From: Streptomyces asiaticus
Lineage (GTDB): Bacteria; Actinomycetota; Actinomycetes; Streptomycetales; Streptomycetaceae
Assembly: GCF_018138715.1 (NCBI RefSeq)
Contig: NZ_JAGSHX010000006.1
Coordinates: 2,108,001-2,172,000 of the forward strand
Direction: 5' to 3'
Length of the DNA: 64,000 nucleotides
In this document: in pieces, positions 43,530 through 51,652 of the stretch
Layout: each line of letters opens with the position of its first letter
Position numbering within the stretch: the stretch's first letter is position 1
Program-made: the position numbers and the translations under genes
The notes under the pieces: model-generated
Databases searched by the model: none
What the model saw: the letters and a program-made list of their open reading frames with translations, nothing else
Told to the model about the DNA's origin: nothing

Positions 43530-43659
43530 TAAGCAGGTCGGAGGAAGTCCGCTACGGTTCGGGCAGCGCCCCGAAGGGGCGCGGGGAACTGCGCGACCAG
43601 CCACGATGCGGCCGCAGACGCACGACGGCATCTCGTGGCACTTCCCGCGGAGCGCTTAG
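43530..43659 (+). repeat. Dispersed Streptomyces-type repeat, copy 2 (short form)
   Basis: Same element as 12162-12340 in the opposite orientation: TAAGC at the left edge, GCGCCCCGAAGGGGCGCGGG hairpin, GCGACCAGCCACGA, then CACTTCCCGCGGAGCGCTTA at the right edge. The terminal TTA is the stop codon (TAA) of the minus-strand DUF3159 gene. It lacks the about 50-base insert of the other copy. Confidence 0.8.
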
Positions 43660-44477
43660 TGCCGCGGCGGCTGCCGGTCGGCGGATTCGGTACGGGCCTC
43701 GGTCACGATCTGGCCGGTCCACTCCGAGAGCAGCGGATCGGCGGCCTTGTCGGCCTCGGCCTTCGCCCGCTCACGGTCCCGCTCGGCCTTCTCCTCCGCC
43801 TCCATCTCCGCGATGACGTCGATCGGCGGCGGGGCCTTGGCCAGGAAGATCCAGGTCAGATAGACGCAGAGCAGGAACGGCGGAATGCCGAGCGCGACCT
43901 TGACCCAGCCGAGCTGGGTGGCGTCCCCCCACCAGTAGAGCGGGAACAGCACCGCCGACTTGGCCAGCAGGATCAGCCCCCACGCCCAGGTGGACCGGGT
44001 GTAGGCGCGGAACCGGCCCGGGTTGCGGGTGCGCCAGGAGAGGTTCTCCTTCAGCATCGGCCCGAGCAGCACGCCAATGAGCGGGAAGCGGAAGATCGCC
44101 GAGAGGATGTAGGCGATCGCCAGGCCCAGGGTGTAGAGCATGCCCGGCAGATAGAAGTTCTTCGCGTCGCCGGACATCATCGCGAAGATCGCGCCGAACG
44201 CGACCCCGAAGACCCCGCTGAAGGCGTGCTTCAGCGTCTCCTTGCGCACCAGCCGGGTGAGCCCGAGCAGCACGCTGAGGCCGAGCGCGGCGATCGCGGC
44301 GAGGTGGATGTCCCGCTTGATCGTGTACAGCAGGACGAAGACCAGACCGGGGACGGTGGTGTCCACCATGCCCCGCACCCCGCCGAACGCCTCCAGGAGC
44401 GCGGTGTCCGCCGCCGCCCTGCTGTCGGCGGCGGTGCGTCGGTGCCCGGTCGGGGGCGTCTTGTCGTCTGGCGTCAC
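43656..44477 (-). CDS. DUF3159 membrane protein
   Basis: 273 residues with about six hydrophobic segments (TTVPGLVFVLLYTI, LAAIAALGLSVLLGL, FGVAFGAIFAMM, YTLGLAIAYILSAIF and so on) and the family-typical FGGVRGMVDTTVPG and FRAYTRSTWAWGLI. The tail from about 215 is charged and helical. Function unknown. Next to the OB-fold gene (3 bases apart) and the TrkA pair, as in mycobacteria. Its stop codon lies in a dispersed repeat. Confidence 0.85.
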   Translation of the reverse strand: MTPDDKTPPTGHRRTAADSRAAADTALLEAFGGVRGMVDTTVPGLVFVLLYTIKRDIHLAAIAALGLSVLLGLTRLVRKETLKHAFSGVFGVAFGAIFAMMSGDAKNFYLPGMLYTLGLAIAYILSAIFRFPLIGVLLGPMLKENLSWRTRNPGRFRAYTRSTWAWGLILLAKSAVLFPLYWWGDATQLGWVKVALGIPPFLLCVYLTWIFLAKAPPPIDVIAEMEAEEKAERDRERAKAEADKAADPLLSEWTGQIVTEARTESADRQPPRH

Positions 44478-44480
44478 CGG

Positions 44481-44909
44481 CTACTCCTGTCCGAGCGGTC
44501 GGAGTTCGTACTTCGGATTGAACAGCACCCGGCGCCCATGGCTCATGGAGATCCGGCCCGAGGCGATCAGCTTGCGCCCCGGTTCTATCCCGATGATGGA
44601 GCGACGGCCCAGCCACACCACGTCCAGCGCGGCGGTGCCGTCGAAGAGCTCCGCCTCCAGTGCGGGAACTCCGGCCCGCGGCCTGAGGGTCACCGTGCGC
44701 AGCGTGCCCGTCACCTTGACGATCTGACGGTCACCGCAGTCGCCGATCTTGGTGCAGCCCGCGGCCTCCGCGTCCTGCTGCAACTCGGCGGAGTGCAGTT
44801 CCTCCTGGGAGCTCGACAGCCGGTCCAGCATCCGCCGGAACCGGCCGACCGGTTTGTCGGACCTGTCTCCCCTGTCAGCCCCGTCGGAGGGGTGGCGTAC
44901 GGAACTCAT
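44481..44909 (-). CDS. OB-fold nucleic-acid-binding-like protein
   Basis: 142 residues from ATG 44909 (MSSVRHP); an ATG at 44933 adds eight residues. One OB-fold: VKVTGTLRTVTLRPRAGVPALEAELFDGTAALDVVWLGRRSIIGIEPGRKLIASGRI, the tRNA_anti/RecG-wedge type. The N-terminus has KPVGRFRRMLDRLSSSQEEL. Ligand (RNA, ssDNA or protein) unknown. Conserved linkage with DUF3159. Confidence 0.85.
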   Translation of the reverse strand: MSSVRHPSDGADRGDRSDKPVGRFRRMLDRLSSSQEELHSAELQQDAEAAGCTKIGDCGDRQIVKVTGTLRTVTLRPRAGVPALEAELFDGTAALDVVWLGRRSIIGIEPGRKLIASGRISMSHGRRVLFNPKYELRPLGQE

Positions 44910-44955
44910 ACGGCCAGCGTACCGGTGCGCCATCGGCGAAACGCCGTCCCCGCGC

Positions 44956-45639
44956 TCATCGCTCGAACCGGTAGCCCATGCCCGGCTCGGTGACGAAGTG
45001 CCGCGGATGCGAGGGGTCGGCCTCCAGCTTGCGGCGCAGCTGCGCCATGTACACCCGCAGGTAGTTGCTCTCGGTGCCGTACGAGGGGCCCCAGACCTCC
45101 TGCAACAGCTGCTTCTGGCTGACCAGGCGGCCGGCGTTGCGCACCAGGACCTCCAGCAGATGCCATTCGGTGGGGGTCAGCCGCACATCGCGGCCGTCGC
45201 GATGGGCCTTCTTGGCGGCCAGGTCGACGGTGAACGCGTCGGTCTCCACCACCACCGAGTCCTCCGGCCGCCCGACCGGCTCGGCGCGGCGGACGGCCGC
45301 GCGCAACCGGGCGAGCAGCTCGTCCATGCCGAACGGCTTGGTGACGTAGTCGTCCGCCCCGGCGTCGAGCGCCTCGACCTTCTCGTCCGAGGTCTGACGG
45401 GCGGAGAGCACCAGGATCGGCACCCGGGTCCAGCCCCGGAGCCCCCTGATCACCTCCACCCCGTCCATATCGGGCAGTCCGAGGTCGAGCACGATCACAT
45501 CGGGATGGCGGGCGGCGGCGAGCCGGAGTGCGGTGGCACCGTCCGAGGCCGCGTCCACCTCGTACTTGCGCGCCTTCAGGTTGATCACGAGGGCGCGCAC
45601 GATCTGCGGCTCGTCGTCCACCACGAGCACCCGGTTCAT
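44956..45639 (-). CDS. kdpE: KdpE-type response regulator
   Basis: 227 residues. Receiver domain with phospho-acceptor Asp52 in VIVLDLGLPDMDG and Lys in VTKPFGMDELLARL. An OmpR/PhoB winged helix (about 130-225) has LTPTEWHLLEVLVRN and SNYLRVYMAQLRRKLE...RHFVTEPGMGYRFE, close to KdpE. Overlaps kdpD by 4 bases (ATGA). No kdpFABC operon lies in the window, so its target is distant or different. The order fits coupling of potassium or osmotic sensing to the neighbouring transport genes. Confidence 0.9.
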   Translation of the reverse strand: MNRVLVVDDEPQIVRALVINLKARKYEVDAASDGATALRLAAARHPDVIVLDLGLPDMDGVEVIRGLRGWTRVPILVLSARQTSDEKVEALDAGADDYVTKPFGMDELLARLRAAVRRAEPVGRPEDSVVVETDAFTVDLAAKKAHRDGRDVRLTPTEWHLLEVLVRNAGRLVSQKQLLQEVWGPSYGTESNYLRVYMAQLRRKLEADPSHPRHFVTEPGMGYRFER

Positions 45640-48248
45640 CTGGCGGGCCTGCCTTTCCGTGTCGTTGTGCCTGACGTGGAGCCGACCTGGACCGGGAGGC
45701 CGGGGGCGGCCGGCGGGCGGTCCCGGGCGACACGCAGCGTGAGCACCATGGTCATCCCGCCACCGGGGGTGTCCTCGGCGGTCAGCCGCCCGCCCATGGC
45801 CTCGGCGAAACCGCGGGCGACGGCGAGCCCGAGGCCGACCCCGGCGCCGCGCGGGGCGTCCCCGTACCGCTGGAAGGGCTCGAAGATACGGTCCTTCTCG
45901 CTGTCCGGCACGCCCGGCCCGCCGTCGGCCACGCGCAGCTCCACCCGGTCGCCGAGGGCGCTCGCGGAGACCAGCACGGGGCGGTCCGGCGGGCTGTACT
46001 TCACCGCGTTCTCCACGATGTTGGCGACGGCGCGCTCCAGCAGCCCGGGGTCGACCGCGACCATCGGCAGCTCCTCGGGGATGTCGAGGGCGACGTCGGT
46101 CTCGGGGACGCCGACGAGCGCCATCGGCACCACCTCGTCCAGGTCGATCTCCCGGATGAGCGGGGTGACGGTGCCGGTCTGGAGCCGGGAGATGTCCAGG
46201 AGGTTGCCCACCAGGTGGTCCAGCCGGTCGGCGCCGCTCTCGATGCCCTCCAGCAGCTCGGCCTCGTCCTCCGCCGACCAGGCCACGTCATCGGCGCGCA
46301 GGGAGCTCACGGCCGCCTTGATGGCCGCGAGCGGGGTGCGCAGATCGTGGCTGACGGCGGCGAGCAGCGCGGTGCGGATGCGGTTCCCCTCGGCCAGCTC
46401 GCGGGCCTGCCCGGCCTCCTGGGCCAGCCGCTGCCGGTCGAGGACGACGGCGGCCTGGGCGGCGAAGGCGGCGAGTACCCGGCGGTCCTCGGCGGGCAGG
46501 ACCCGGCCGGAGAGCGCGAGCGCCATATGATCGCCGACCGGCATGTCCACCTCCGCGTCCTCGGGCCGCTCGGGCGGCGGGGTGCCGCCGTGGCCGCCGA
46601 CGCTGCCCGCGCAGGTCCAGGGGGCGACATCGCTCTCCCGCTCCAGCAGGGCGACGGAGTCCATGGCGAACGTCTCGCGGACCCGCTCCAGCAGCGCCTC
46701 CAGGCTGGTCTCGCCGCGCAGCACGCTGCCCGCGAGGAAGGACAGTATCTCGGACTCGGCGCGCAGCCGGGCGGCCTGATGGGTGCGGCGGGCGGCGAGA
46801 TCCACCACGGAGGCCACACAGACCGCCACCGCCACGAAGATCGCTATGGCGACGATGTTCTCGGGGTCGGCGATGGTCAGGGTGTGGGTGGGCGGCGTGA
46901 AGTAGTAGTTGAGCAGCAGCGATCCGACGGCCGCCGAGGCGAGCGCGGGCACCATGCCGCCCAGCAGGGCGGCCAGCACATTGAGGAACAGGAAGAGCAG
47001 CACCTCGTTGGCGAACCCGGGCCCGGCCTCGGAGGCGAGGGTGGCGCCGGTGGCGGTGAGCAGCAGCGTGAGCAGGGCCGGTCCGGCCACCCCGACCACC
47101 CAGCCCGCGATCAGCCGGGAGCGGCCGAGCCGGGCGCCGCGCGCCACCGGCAGCCCGCGGCCCTTGGCGACCTCGTCATGGGTGACGATATGGACGTCCA
47201 GATCGGGCCCGGACTCCCGGGCCACGGTGGCGCCCACCCCGGGCCCGAACATGTACTGCCAGGTCTTGCGGCGGCTGGAGCCGAGCACGATCTGGGTCGC
47301 GTTGACCCCGCGGGCGAACTCCAGCAGCGCCCCGGGGATGTCCTCCCCTATGACGTGGTGGAAGGTGCCCCCGAGGTCTTCGACGAGGGTGCGCTGGACC
47401 GCCAGCTCCTTGGGGGAGGCCGAGGTCAGACCGTCGCTGCGGGCGATGTAGACGGCGAGGATCTCGCTGCCGGAGCCCTTGGCCGCCATCCGGGCCGCCC
47501 GGCGGATCAGCGTCCGCCCCTCCGGGCCGCCGGTCAGCCCGACGACGATGCGCTCACGGGCCTGCCAGGTGGAGCGGATGGAGTGCTCGTCGCGGTACTG
47601 CTGGAGGTATTCGTCCACCCGGTCGGCGGTCCACAGCAGGGCCAGCTCGCGCAGCGCGGTCAGGTTCCCGGGCCGGAAGTAGTTCGACAGCGCGGCGTCG
47701 ACCTTGTCGGGCGCGTAGATGTTGCCGTGCGCCATGCGGCGGCGCAGCGCCTGGGGCGACATGTCGACCAGCTCGATCTGGTCGGCCCGGCGCACCACCT
47801 CGTCCGGGACGGTCTCCCGCTGGCGCACCCCCGTGATCGACTCCACCACGTCCCCCAGCGACTCCAGGTGCTGGATGTTGACGGTGGAGACGACGTCGAT
47901 GCCCGCCCGCAGCAGCTCCTCGACGTCCTGCCAGCGCTTCTCGTTCCGGCAGCCGGGGACGTTGGTGTGGGCGAGCTCGTCGACCAGCGCGACGGAGGGG
48001 CGGCGCGCCAGCACCGCGTCCACGTCCATCTCGCTGAAGGCGGACCCCCGGTACTCCACCTCCCGGCGGGGCACCTCCTCGAGCCCGTGCATCATCACCT
48101 GGGTGCGCCGGCGGCCGTGGTGCTCCACGAAGCCGACCACGAGGTCCGTGCCGCGCTCGACCCGGCGGTGCCCCTCGGACAGCATCGCGTAGGTCTTGCC
48201 GACGCCCGGTGCCGCACCGAGGTAGATCCGCAACTTTCCGCGTCCCAT
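45636..48248 (-). CDS. kdpD: KdpD-type sensor histidine kinase
   Basis: 870 residues from ATG 48248, where KdpD proteins begin (GRGKLRIYLGAAPGVGKTYAML, Walker A at about 11-19); the longer open frame to 48476 has no domain. Order: KdpD domain (about 1-215), universal-stress domain (about 235-360, ERIVVGLTGGPEGRTLIRRAA), four membrane segments (DUF4118, about 390-490), GAF-like region, HisKA with AAVSHDLRTPLAAIKA, and a GHKL ATPase (NIVENAVKYS...VADGGPGVP). By family it senses low potassium or c-di-AMP and phosphorylates KdpE. Confidence 0.93.
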   Translation of the reverse strand: MGRGKLRIYLGAAPGVGKTYAMLSEGHRRVERGTDLVVGFVEHHGRRRTQVMMHGLEEVPRREVEYRGSAFSEMDVDAVLARRPSVALVDELAHTNVPGCRNEKRWQDVEELLRAGIDVVSTVNIQHLESLGDVVESITGVRQRETVPDEVVRRADQIELVDMSPQALRRRMAHGNIYAPDKVDAALSNYFRPGNLTALRELALLWTADRVDEYLQQYRDEHSIRSTWQARERIVVGLTGGPEGRTLIRRAARMAAKGSGSEILAVYIARSDGLTSASPKELAVQRTLVEDLGGTFHHVIGEDIPGALLEFARGVNATQIVLGSSRRKTWQYMFGPGVGATVARESGPDLDVHIVTHDEVAKGRGLPVARGARLGRSRLIAGWVVGVAGPALLTLLLTATGATLASEAGPGFANEVLLFLFLNVLAALLGGMVPALASAAVGSLLLNYYFTPPTHTLTIADPENIVAIAIFVAVAVCVASVVDLAARRTHQAARLRAESEILSFLAGSVLRGETSLEALLERVRETFAMDSVALLERESDVAPWTCAGSVGGHGGTPPPERPEDAEVDMPVGDHMALALSGRVLPAEDRRVLAAFAAQAAVVLDRQRLAQEAGQARELAEGNRIRTALLAAVSHDLRTPLAAIKAAVSSLRADDVAWSAEDEAELLEGIESGADRLDHLVGNLLDISRLQTGTVTPLIREIDLDEVVPMALVGVPETDVALDIPEELPMVAVDPGLLERAVANIVENAVKYSPPDRPVLVSASALGDRVELRVADGGPGVPDSEKDRIFEPFQRYGDAPRGAGVGLGLAVARGFAEAMGGRLTAEDTPGGGMTMVLTLRVARDRPPAAPGLPVQVGSTSGTTTRKGRPAR

Positions 48249-48432
48249 GCCCCTATTTTCCCTGTTGGACGGCGCCTGAGCGCTCGGCGAGCCTCCGGCG
48301 GGCGATACCCGTCGAGCAAACCCCGCCCCCGGCCGGACCGGCCGTCCCTTGACGCCTCCCTTACGGCCGGCGGCGCCCTCTTGACGCGTCTCTGACGCGC
48401 GGCGCCCGAACACCCCGGGGCAAACCAGCAGG

Positions 48433-48479
48433 AAAAAGCCGGTGGGCCGTACTCCGCAGAGAAGAGTACGGCCCACCGG
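48433..48479 (-). terminator. Canonical intrinsic terminator of the secreted-protein gene
   Basis: A perfect 15-base stem, CCGGTGGGCCGTACT/AGTACGGCCCACCGG, with an 11-base loop. On the minus strand it is followed by TTTTT (AAAAA at 48433-48437). A T-run is uncommon for this genus. It lies 37 bases after the stop at 48517 and upstream of kdpD. Confidence 0.9.
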
Positions 48480-48516
48480 TAGACGCTCACATCGGGCCGG
48501 GCCTTACGCCGTCGGC

Positions 48517-49404
48517 TCAGCCGGACGCGAGCGAGCAGCCCGCCAAGGCGTCAAGACCGGAGGGGGCGGTCGAGCCCTGGCGGGAGATCGAGAGTTCGAT
48601 GCGGTCGATCGTCGAGGCGCGCTTGTCCTTCAGCGGGCCGAGGATCGCGTTCTCTACGAAGTTGGGGCCACCCTCGCCCGCGGAGGAGGCCAGCCGCTTG
48701 TTGGCCTCGTCGAGCTGGGTCTGGAGCAGCGCGAGATTGCGGTCCACCTCGGCCTGGGCGGCGGCCGGTACGTCGCCGATCCCGGAGGCGACATCGGGGC
48801 AGCTGATCGTCTGGCCGGAGCCCGCACCGGCCCCGCCGCCCTCCTCCTGCCCGCCCTGGTCGGCTCCCCCGCCCTGCTCTTCCGCGGGCTGGGACGCGGC
48901 CGCGGTCGGGCTCGCGGCGCCGCCCGCCTCGCCGCCCGCGCCGGTGTCGGAGCCCGCTCCCGCCCCGCCGTCCGACAGCGTGCACTCGGCGAGCGCGTCC
49001 AGCCCCGCCGGCTTCTCGGCATGCCGTCCTATGGAGATCGCGATGCGGTCCAGGGTGGACTTCCGCTTGTCCGCCAGCGGCCCGAGGATGGCGTTCTGCA
49101 CGAAGTTGGGGCCGCCCTCGCCCTGGCTGGTGCTGAGCCGCTTGTTGGCCTCCGCCAGCTGGGTGTCCAGCAGGGCGAGGTTGCGGTCCACCTCGGCCCG
49201 GGCCTCGGCCGGGATCTCCGGGAGGGAACCGGAGACGGCGGGGCAGCTGATGGCCGAGGCCGCCTTGGTCGACGCACTGGCGTCGCCACTGCCGTCCTGA
49301 CCGGCCATGGCGGCTCCCACCACGACGGCCGCACAGGTGATACCGCCGATCGCCCCGGAGAGGAGGATTCTCCGGCGGTGGAGTAACGGAAGGCCACGCG
49401 ACAT
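48517..49404 (-). CDS. Secreted or membrane-anchored protein with duplicated cysteine-containing domain
   Basis: 295 residues from ATG 49404 (GAGGTGA 8 bases upstream). The N-terminus is LLHRRRILLSGAIGGITCAAVVVGAAMAG, a signal peptide or anchor. Two about 90-residue domains repeat: ISCPAVSGSLPEIP...VDRNLALLDTQLAEANKRLS...GEGGPNFVQNAILGPL...GLDALAECTL and a second copy about 60% identical, joined by a Gly/Ala/Glu/Gln-rich linker. Each has two cysteines at its ends (ISCP and ECT/GCS), suggesting one disulfide per domain. Function unknown. It has its own terminator and is probably monocistronic. Confidence 0.75.
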   Translation of the reverse strand: MSRGLPLLHRRRILLSGAIGGITCAAVVVGAAMAGQDGSGDASASTKAASAISCPAVSGSLPEIPAEARAEVDRNLALLDTQLAEANKRLSTSQGEGGPNFVQNAILGPLADKRKSTLDRIAISIGRHAEKPAGLDALAECTLSDGGAGAGSDTGAGGEAGGAASPTAAASQPAEEQGGGADQGGQEEGGGAGAGSGQTISCPDVASGIGDVPAAAQAEVDRNLALLQTQLDEANKRLASSAGEGGPNFVENAILGPLKDKRASTIDRIELSISRQGSTAPSGLDALAGCSLASG

Positions 49405-49574
49405 CTGATCACTCACCTCGTTGAGGTCGGACAGGGGGTGTCTCTCGCGACGCGCCTTCTCCCCCTCGGAGCGCCACAAGGTCTCGCGCCCATGAGTACG
49501 GCCGGTGCGGCGGGTGTGTTCAACGGGTTCCGGGAAATCCCCAAAAACCCGAAGGGAAGGCTCCGGAACATGCC

Positions 49575-49607
49575 GAAGGGGCCCGGGGGCCTGCCCCGGG
49601 CCCCTTC
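49575..49607 (-). terminator. Perfect 14-base hairpin after the DUF3710 gene
   Basis: GAAGGGGCCCGGGG pairs with CCCCGGGCCCCTTC around a 5-base loop, about 105 bases after the stop of the thioesterase-dut-DUF3710 run on the minus strand. No T-run. Confidence 0.7.
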
Positions 49608-49624
49608 CGGGCCTTGGCTCTCCG

Positions 49625-49694
49625 CCGTACGCGAGCTGCCGTACGCGAGCTCTCATGCGCCGTACGCGAGCTCTCCGTACGCGGTACGCGAGCT
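49625..49694. repeat. Four GTACGCGAGCT direct repeats
   Basis: CCGTACGCGAGCT at 49625 and 49639, CCGTACGCGAGCT at 49660 and GTACGCGAGCT at 49684, plus a partial CCGTACGCG at 49675. GAGCTC follows several copies. They lie between the DUF3710 stop and the terminator hairpin. Apart from these, 49405-49712 holds no gene. Confidence 0.65.
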
Positions 49695-49712
49695 CTCGTG
49701 CGCGAGGGCCGC

Positions 49713-50498
49713 TCAGCGCACCTCGGAGATCTCCGGGCCGCGCTGGAGCCGGTCGGCGCCGCCCGCGAACCGCGAGCCCTGCGCCTCGTCCTGCTGCACC
49801 CCGTCGGGCACCATCTGCGCGTCGTCCGGCAGCTTGAGGACGATCGGGTCGCGCGGGGCCATCGGGCCCTCGCCGCGCACCACGACCGTGTCCCGGAAGA
49901 TCGCTTCCAGGAGGCTGCCGGTCTCGGGCTGCACCGCGCCCTGCCCGGAGATCACACCGCGCAGGAACCAGCGGGGCCCGTCCACGCCGACGAAGCGGAC
50001 CACCTGCACACCGTTCTTGCCGTCCGGGAGCTGCACCGGCACCTGGGCGCGCAGCTCCCAGCCGAGCGGACCCTCGACCTCGTCCACGATCCCGCCCTGC
50101 TGGGTGATGCCGGTGGCGATCTCGTCGCGCACCTCGCCCCAGATGCCTTCCTTCTTGGGCGCGGCGAACCCCTGGAGCTGCACGGCGCTGTCCCGCAGCA
50201 CCACGGTCGCGGCGACGATCGCGTCCCCCGCGACCTCCACCCGCAGCTCCATGCCCTCCACGCCGGGCACGAACAGACCACCGAGGTCCACCCGACCCTC
50301 GCCGGGCTCACGCACCTCGGACACGTCCCAGGGGCCCTCGGGGCGCGGGGCCGGAGGCAGGCTCACCCGCTCGCTCTCCACGGGTGCGGCGGTGTCCTCA
50401 GCGCCGTCCGCGTCCTCCGCGTCCTCGGCCAACTCGTCGGAGGTCACGTCGAGCGACTCGACGTCCTCCTTGCTGCGCTTGCGGCGACGTCCGAACAC
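49713..50498 (-). CDS. DUF3710 protein
   Basis: 261 residues from GTG 50498 (VFGRRRKRSKED), with GGAAGGA 8 bases upstream; the ATG at 50570 lies inside dut. An acidic N-terminal region (about 10-55) is followed by the DUF3710 core: GPWDVSEV, VDLGGLFVPGVEGMELRVEV, GIWGEVRDEIATGI, VVRFVGVDGPRWFLRGVISG, FRDTVVVRG. Function unknown, but the linkage to dut is conserved in actinobacteria. One base separates it from dut. Confidence 0.87.
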   Translation of the reverse strand: MFGRRRKRSKEDVESLDVTSDELAEDAEDADGAEDTAAPVESERVSLPPAPRPEGPWDVSEVREPGEGRVDLGGLFVPGVEGMELRVEVAGDAIVAATVVLRDSAVQLQGFAAPKKEGIWGEVRDEIATGITQQGGIVDEVEGPLGWELRAQVPVQLPDGKNGVQVVRFVGVDGPRWFLRGVISGQGAVQPETGSLLEAIFRDTVVVRGEGPMAPRDPIVLKLPDDAQMVPDGVQQDEAQGSRFAGGADRLQRGPEISEVR

Positions 50499-50499
50499 G

Positions 50500-51015
50500 T
50501 CATCGTCCTTCCCGGTCGGAACCGACCGAAGCGTATCCATTCCCACCCGTTGTGCCGTCCACGGCGGCATGACCGCCGGTGGACCCGAAGCCCCCTTCGG
50601 CCCGCGCCGACCCGGGAAGCTCCGCCACCTCCTGGAAGCGCACCTTCTCGACCTGCTGGACGACCAATTGGGCGATCCGGTCGAAGCGCTCGAACCGCAC
50701 GCTCTCGCGCGGGTCCAGATTGACCACGATCACCTTGATCTCTCCACGGTACCCGGCATCGATGGTCCCCGGGGCATTCACCATGGCGACGCCGCAGCGC
50801 GCGGCGAGTCCGGACCGTGGATGCACGAAGGCGGCATACCCCTCCGGGAGCGCGATAGACACTCCGGTGGGCAGGACCGCGCGCTCCCCGGGGGCCAGCT
50901 CGGCGGGCTCGGTGGTGACCAGATCGGCCCCGGCGTCGCCGGGGTGGGCGTAGCCCGGGACCGGCACCTCGGGGTCCACCCTGCGGATCAGCACGTCGAC
51001 GGGGAGCGGGCTCAT
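50500..51015 (-). CDS. dut: dUTP diphosphatase
   Basis: 171 residues from ATG 51015. Trimeric dUTPase motifs in order: PGDAGADL (1), HPRSGLA (2), GTIDAGYRGEIKV (3), FDRIAQLVV (4) and the C-terminal Gly-rich arm EGGFGSTGG (5). Hydrolyses dUTP to dUMP and pyrophosphate, preventing uracil in DNA and feeding dTMP synthesis. About 20 extra residues follow motif 5. Overlaps the upstream thioesterase gene by 4 bases. Confidence 0.95.
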   Translation of the reverse strand: MSPLPVDVLIRRVDPEVPVPGYAHPGDAGADLVTTEPAELAPGERAVLPTGVSIALPEGYAAFVHPRSGLAARCGVAMVNAPGTIDAGYRGEIKVIVVNLDPRESVRFERFDRIAQLVVQQVEKVRFQEVAELPGSARAEGGFGSTGGHAAVDGTTGGNGYASVGSDREGR

Positions 51016-51593
51016 GGGTTCACCTCGAAAGCGCGCGCGACCTTCACCTGATCCGGATCGGCGAGCGCCGCGTCGATCTCCTCCGCCCGGCCGTTCTCGA
51101 TGAAGTGGTCGACCCGCACCTCTATGAAGAGGGCCTGCGCCCGCACCGCGACGGGGCCGTCGGGGGCGTCGATCCGGCCCGTGGCCGAGCAGTAGATCTT
51201 GCGGCCGTGCACGGCGTTCACCCGTGCCTCCAGGTGGAGCTCGGCGCCGACCGGCACGGGCCGTACGAAGTCCGTCTCCAGCCGCCCGGTCACCGCGATC
51301 ACCCGCTGGAGCCAGTTGAGCGACCCGAGCGTCTCGTCCAGCGCCGCGGCCAGCACCCCGCCGTGGGCCAGGCCCGGCGCGCCCTGATGGCCGCCGCGCA
51401 CGGTGAACTCGGCGGTGACGCTCACGCCCTCGCCCGCCCGTGTGGTCAGCCCCAGGCCCCCGGCCTTGTCGCCGCAGCCGAAGCAATGGTCGTAGTGCGC
51501 GCCGAGGACCTCCCCGGGCGCGGGCGCGTCGGGGTGGCGCACGGGGGCCTTGGAGCCCTCCGGCGGCGTCAGCCCTGTCGTTCGTCCACTCAC
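51012..51593 (-). CDS. PaaI-type hotdog thioesterase
   Basis: 193 residues. Hotdog fold with CFGCGDKAGGLGL, HQGAPGLAHGGVLAAALDETLGSLNW (the HGG...DE active-site region) and GRLETDFVRPVPVGAELHLEARV. Acyl-CoA substrate unknown. The CFGCG cysteine pair near residue 37-40 is typical of this actinobacterial subgroup. First gene of the thioesterase-dut-DUF3710 run. Confidence 0.82.
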   Translation of the reverse strand: MSGRTTGLTPPEGSKAPVRHPDAPAPGEVLGAHYDHCFGCGDKAGGLGLTTRAGEGVSVTAEFTVRGGHQGAPGLAHGGVLAAALDETLGSLNWLQRVIAVTGRLETDFVRPVPVGAELHLEARVNAVHGRKIYCSATGRIDAPDGPVAVRAQALFIEVRVDHFIENGRAEEIDAALADPDQVKVARAFEVNP

Positions 51594-51652
51594 AACGGCT
51601 GACCTTACCCGCGAGAACAGTCCGGGTAGGCGGCCGTGCCAAGCTGATACGC

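Noticed and set aside
44956..48248. A kdpFABC ATPase operon near kdpDE
   Set aside because: Both flanks were read, and the neighbours are an OB-fold gene and a secreted protein. No P-type ATPase motif (DKTGT) exists in the window.
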